NCBI RefSeq assembly: GCF_002234675.1
Contig: NC_019864.2
Coordinates: 21,454,582 to 21,518,581, forward strand
DNA from: Oryzias latipes
Taxonomy: Eukaryota; Chordata; Actinopteri; Beloniformes; Adrianichthyidae
Length of the DNA stretch: 64,000 nucleotides
Direction of reading: 5' to 3'
The notes beneath the pieces are model-generated. The model worked only from the letters and a program-made list of their open reading frames with translations, was not told the DNA's origin and made no database searches. A program made the translations under genes and the position numbers. Positions 59,870 through 64,000 of the stretch are shown piece by piece; within the stretch, counting starts at the first letter, position 1; each line of letters opens with the position of its first letter.

Positions 59870-60950
59870 AACAATTCTGTGGATTTTATTGTACAAGCTC
59901 CAGACCTGCCATGCCAGCAGGCACACAAGTACTTTCATTCAAGTGCAAGTAAAAATGTGTGAGTAAAGAGGTGGAAGTGCCATCGCGAGGAGACAGGAAC
60001 ACTGGTTGGAATGACAATTCCAAGCGATTCAATCACAAGGGTGATTGTGGCTTAAATGAGAAGTGGTTTATTTAACTTTAAAAATGTTAAAGGGAGAATT
60101 AAAAAAAAACCTAACTACTGTCAAAACTTGCAGCATTATTATTTTAGGAGTGCAATGCTGCCGCCGAGCTGTGCCTTCGTTTTAAGGAATGTACACCTCT
60201 GCCGAGTTTCGCTGAAAGGTCAGAGCTCACGTCACCTCAACAACAGTCAGGACCGGCTGCGCTTTTCGCCGTTGCAATCCCTGTGATGACGCCCCTTCCT
60301 CGTGTTGCTCAGCCCTATCGTCATGAACGGCTGTTCTGCCTTAACTCTCACCTGGAACACCTTTTTTTTTTATTGCAACAGAGTTCTGTCCATTGACCCA
60401 TATAAGGTGTCTCAATATTTCCAGTCAAAGAGTTTTTTAATGGTTGACTCAACAAATATGGTTTTTTGCTGTTTTTCTGTGACACACTCTCAGATGCATA
60501 CAATACACATGTGTATGTATTCTCTGTGACTTTGTAACATGGTGTATCCTTTATTTTCTATGTTACAGTTGGTACTTTGTCTATGTTTTGTATGATTAGT
60601 AAAGGATGCATTAACTTAGAGATGTGTGTTTTATAATGCACTCAAAGCCACTAAGGACCTATTACCCTATGGGTATTTATAGAAAAGGGAAAGTATCAAA
60701 GTGTACAGTAACATGAGGTCTAGAAACTCTTCTGTAAATACCATGAAAGCACTGGAACACATATGTGGTGACAGTTTAACTATCACAGCTGAAAGTTATG
60801 TATATGTGAAAAATATGCTGCCACATAAATAATTTCTCTATTTAAAAATGAGTTGTTTTGGTCATCTTTTTTCCTCTCTTTCACTAGTACTTATGTTGGG
60901 GACTTTATTGAGGTCATTCAGAAAAAACAGGACTTTGTGTCTTCCAGATG
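59870..60950 (+). other. rfx4: 3' UTR of rfx4
   Basis: Noncoding, repeat-free sequence follows the TAA. A Pumilio-type TGTAAATA lies at 60733-60740. No strong AATAAA is seen; an ATAAATAA at about 60825 is the best candidate signal. The true end is unknown. Confidence 0.45.
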
Positions 60951-62090
60951 AAAATACAAATAGAACTTTATTTCATCAGCATAGAATTAGAATGTGACAG
61001 ATAATGGAGCACAAAGATGTGTCAAAAAAAGAAGAGGTCAGGGAACACAACCCTGTGAAGACGTAGTCAAATCAAGAAATGTCCTCCTGGTGGGATTCAT
61101 GGAAATTTTTTGATCCAATTCAATTTAATCTATATAGGCCAATATAACAACAGTGTCTCAGTGGGCTTCATACCGGTAATTGTATAAGAAAATGAAATCT
61201 GTCATAAAATTCATCAGGTAATTGGCAAACTAAGCTAAACTGGGCATTCCTGTCCACTTTCTCAGAAAGGAAGATATTGGAATTTACAGTTTTAAACCTG
61301 TAGAAAAATCAAGTAGGATTAAAAAGGTAGATTACACTGTGAGAAGAGGCTCTATGACAAAAGCTAGGGCAGTTTTCGCTAAATCACCTCTTCCAAAATC
61401 AAGTTGGTTCAGATCAAGGAGGTTTCTTTGGTGACACTAAACTTTAAATGTTGTAAAATTTTTATTGTTCCAGGGTTTTGGCCAAAACTATGGAAAATGG
61501 CTAAAAGAAATCTTACAGTAAAACTGTTTTTCTTTAGATTCCTAATCCCCAGTATTGGTGAACGGGATTTCTTTTCTGTGATTATCCAAGCCGCTTTTTT
61601 TTCTTTTTTCTCCATTCCAACTCTGTGAACCTCTATAGCCACACAGTGGGGGGCTGGGTCAGAAGCAGAAGAGCTGCAGTGCAGAAAGAATTACATTTCT
61701 ATAGGGAGAATGTCCTGCTGGGCCAGGGTCATTGCACCTCAGTCCCATAACCTTTAACCTCTGACCCCTGTCAGTTGTCTTTTTCCTTTGTTTAATTAGA
61801 GTAGATCTTCTGCGTTGAATCTTCCAGCAGATTTCCGTTGAGACATTAAATTCAGCAGATTTATTGAACGCAAAGCAAAAAAGAACTGATTAGAGTGTTG
61901 ATGTCAGTATGTGCCAAAGATCTCAAATGGAGATTAATATGCTAGAAATATGCTAGTTCTGTAAATAGCTTTTTAAATTATACTACCATGTTGTTTGCAT
62001 TTATGCTACATTTTCTTTGTTCTTGTTTTTTTTTTTTTTATTATTCTTAGTCTTTTTTCCCCTCTGCTGTCAAGTGCTATGGTGACAAAC
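60951..62090. repeat. Intergenic DNA with decayed interspersed repeats
   Basis: ATTCAATTTAATCTATATAG with GGCCAATATAACAACAG at about 61118-61160 resembles the common fish TTCAATTTATTTATATAGCG repeat. The following 250 bp may belong to it. From 61400 to 62090 I recognise nothing specific. Confidence 0.4.
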
Positions 62091-62142
62091 AAATTTTCCC
62101 ACGTGTGGGATCAATAAAGTATTTCTGATTTCTGATTTCTGA
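62085..62142 (+). mobile_element. 3' end of a non-LTR retrotransposon or SINE
   Basis: GTGTGGGATCAATAAAGTAT followed by three TTTCTGA units is the standard 3' terminus and short tail of fish LINE or LINE-tailed elements. The 5' extent is unclear. Confidence 0.55.
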
Positions 62143-63187
62143 ATCCAGCATGCTGAGAGAAATGTGCAACTGCTCACTTTCACATTGATTTTAGCTCATT
62201 TATTTGGTCATTTAAGTAATTACCATTAACTATCCGAGATAACTCCATACCCTCCAGCATTTTATTTCTTTGATATAAAATCTAAATTCCATAACAATAA
62301 ACAAAGTAAAATAAAATAAAATAAGACATCGCAGAAAAATTTGCTAAATGTGAAGCCATTTTAGCACTAGTAACTAATTAACCAACCTTTGGCAACACCT
62401 TTTTGTGAGGATTAATTTTCATATCTGAAAACCTCAAAGTAAAAAATAACATTAAAATCTGCTAAATTTGAACAAAACATTAGAACCTTTTGGCCCCCAG
62501 TTGAACCTATCATTGTTTATGAAATCATTCATAAATAAGGCTGAATAAGTCCTACAACATTTCAAGTTTTAGGTTTTGGACTCAACCTCAATTCTCATGA
62601 TTCCCTCTGATGTCAATAACCTTTTGTAAATTTCTCACAATGTTAAAAGTGTTCTGCTTACAAAGTTCTACGTTTGCAAAAACAAGCCCAAACCATTAGT
62701 CTTCCACCTCCATGCTTCACACCTGGTTCAGATGTTCACTCAGTCGCCCACTACTGAGAACATTTAAAAGTTGGAGAATTTCCATATTTCTTGCTGTAAA
62801 ATTGATTTATTGGGAAATGATTGTGTAGTAGTCTTTTGCTGATTTAGTGTAAGAAGCTTTTACACGGTGAATATTGATGTCTTTCCCTCCTTGAATTTTC
62901 TGGATAATGACACTGCCATTAGCTAAAACACGCTCAACAAACGTTCTTAAAATCTTTACGGCTGTTTAAAAGATTGTATTCTTCTGGAAAAACTGTGAAG
63001 GTTAAAAGATTACCTAAATTAGGTCTTTTAACAAAAATAATTTTTTGTCAAACTAGTCCTGATTGAGTATAGATTTTCTACGAACTAAAATAGTTATATT
63101 ATTTCAAAGTGTTTGAAAAGAGAGTTAATTGTTTACAACAACAAAGGGTAGAGTAATGGTGGAAGAAAAATGCTAAAAGTTTTAAAG

Positions 63188-63189
<2 letters not shown>
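62143..63189. other. AT-rich intergenic DNA, nothing recognised
   Basis: No supported gene, RNA or named repeat between the retroelement tail and the (TTA)n tract. Confidence 0.5.

Positions 63190-63246
<57 letters not shown>
63190..63246. repeat. (TTA)n microsatellite
   Basis: About 57 bp of pure TTA repeats directly abutting the presumed ric8b promoter. Confidence 0.95.
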
Positions 63247-63248
<2 letters not shown>

Positions 63249-63413
63249 CTTCCGTCTACTAGGAACATGGGAGTTCGTGTCCGCTCATGGACGCAGGCAG
63301 GGCTGTAGTTTCCCTTTGACAGCAGAGACTCGGTTAGCCTGACAGCTAGCTGCTCAGCACTCAGCGCTAACGGCAGATATAGGCGAACTGCTGTGTTGTT
63401 CAGAGAGGCCAGA
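63247..63413 (+). promoter_or_regulatory. ric8b: Promoter and 5' UTR of the ric8-family gene
   Basis: An ETS/GABP-type CACTTCCG at 63247-63254 and a GC-balanced, TATA-less stretch lead into the start codon at 63414. This is typical of a housekeeping promoter. The transcription start is not determined. Confidence 0.45.
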
Positions 63414-63497
63414 ATGGATTTGAAGAATTTTCTGGCACAGCTCGACGCAGCCAACGAAGATGACACAGAGAGGCTTTTGCAGCAGTATAACCGAGAG
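63414..63497 (+). CDS. ric8b: Ric-8 family chaperone/GEF, first coding exon only
   Basis: The exon encodes 28 residues starting MDLKNFLAQLDAANEDDTER and ends at a GT donor (63498), phase 0. Ric-8 proteins fold G-alpha subunits and act as guanine nucleotide exchange factors; Ric-8B serves the Gs/olf class. The helical start with an acidic EEDD-like run before LLQQYNRE resembles Ric-8 N-termini. The main support for the b paralogue is its position directly after rfx4, as in human. The exon is too short to prove identity. Confidence 0.6.
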
Positions 63498-64000
63498 GTC
63501 AGTCTCTGTGAAGATATTCATTGTAAACCAAAACAAACAATTTTGCTAACATTAGCTGGCTAGCTACATACTAGCTAGCCGTGAGTTGACTGAAAAGCTG
63601 CTGGCTGACCTGGAATCACGCTGAGCTGAGATTTTAGTTTGTCATAATCTTATTTGTATATTTATTTATATGTATATATATTGGACACTTCATTACTGAT
63701 GATTGGAGGGATGATAGAGACATTCAGAGACAATCCTGTTGTAACCTCTGCTCAGGCAAATATCATGCTGATGAGAAAATTCAGTATGTGTTCTCTTCAC
63801 GTGAAGTGTTCCCTGTTCAGAGTTTACTGCACTCCTCTGTATACGGCTCCTCTTTGGTGAAACTATGGAGGTGGGACATTCCGTGAATTCTTAGTGGCCT
63901 ATATTATAACGATGCTTTAGGCTTCTGCTACGGGTGCCCAGGTGGTACAGAGCCAGTCAGCTGTTTGTGGATGCTCACATCCCCACCTGTGAAGCACTAC
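63498..64000 (+). other. ric8b: Intron 1 of the ric8-family gene
   Basis: Nothing coding is recognised. An ORF at 63654-63860 has no family resemblance. Confidence 0.5.

Overview
The window is vertebrate nuclear DNA, almost certainly from a teleost fish. Genes are split by GT-AG introns, dispersed SINE, LINE and MITE copies are frequent, and the proteins read as close fish orthologues of human ones. The gene order polr3b - rfx4 - ric8b, all on the + strand, matches human 12q23. The dense MITE family whose ends read TTAAAG(A/T)CCC and the HIPK-like kinase suggest a percomorph. I suspect a medaka-like species from memory of such repeats, but that is weak inference.

Layout. (1) 943-3743: last five coding exons of a liprin-beta gene (ppfibp1-like). 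(2) 5492-7505: a compact eight-exon gene for a secreted EndoU-family endoribonuclease with all three catalytic residues. (3) 7.5-11.1 kb: repeat-rich intergenic DNA with a LINE reverse-transcriptase remnant and a tRNA-headed SINE. (4) 11459-13993: an intronless ORF of 844 codons with two complete HIPK-like kinase domains fused head to tail, behind a cluster of CRE-like sites and followed by a repeat array that starts at its stop codon. (5) 16099-40756: complete polr3b, the second-largest subunit of RNA polymerase III, in 28 coding exons (1,132 aa). (6) 44180-59869: complete rfx4 in 18 coding exons (733 aa). (7) 63414-63497: first coding exon of a ric8-family gene, probably ric8b.

The genes are not an operon and mostly do unrelated jobs. 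polr3b, rfx4 and ric8b keep an ancient vertebrate order, and several introns of polr3b and rfx4 hold gene-like-GC stretches with SOX, POU and homeodomain words. This fits a regulatory block in which housekeeping polr3b hosts enhancers of the neural regulator rfx4 (inference). CTCF-like motifs lie at the endou and polr3b promoters.

The items most worth a second look are the tandem-kinase gene with its missing activation-loop tyrosines, a perfect RFX X-box inside rfx4 (possible autoregulation), a three-level nested MITE with an 8-bp target duplication, an L1 fragment with a 15-bp target duplication inside a 21-bp minisatellite, a fold-back MITE pair, and a 75-bp in-frame intron in the liprin SAM region.
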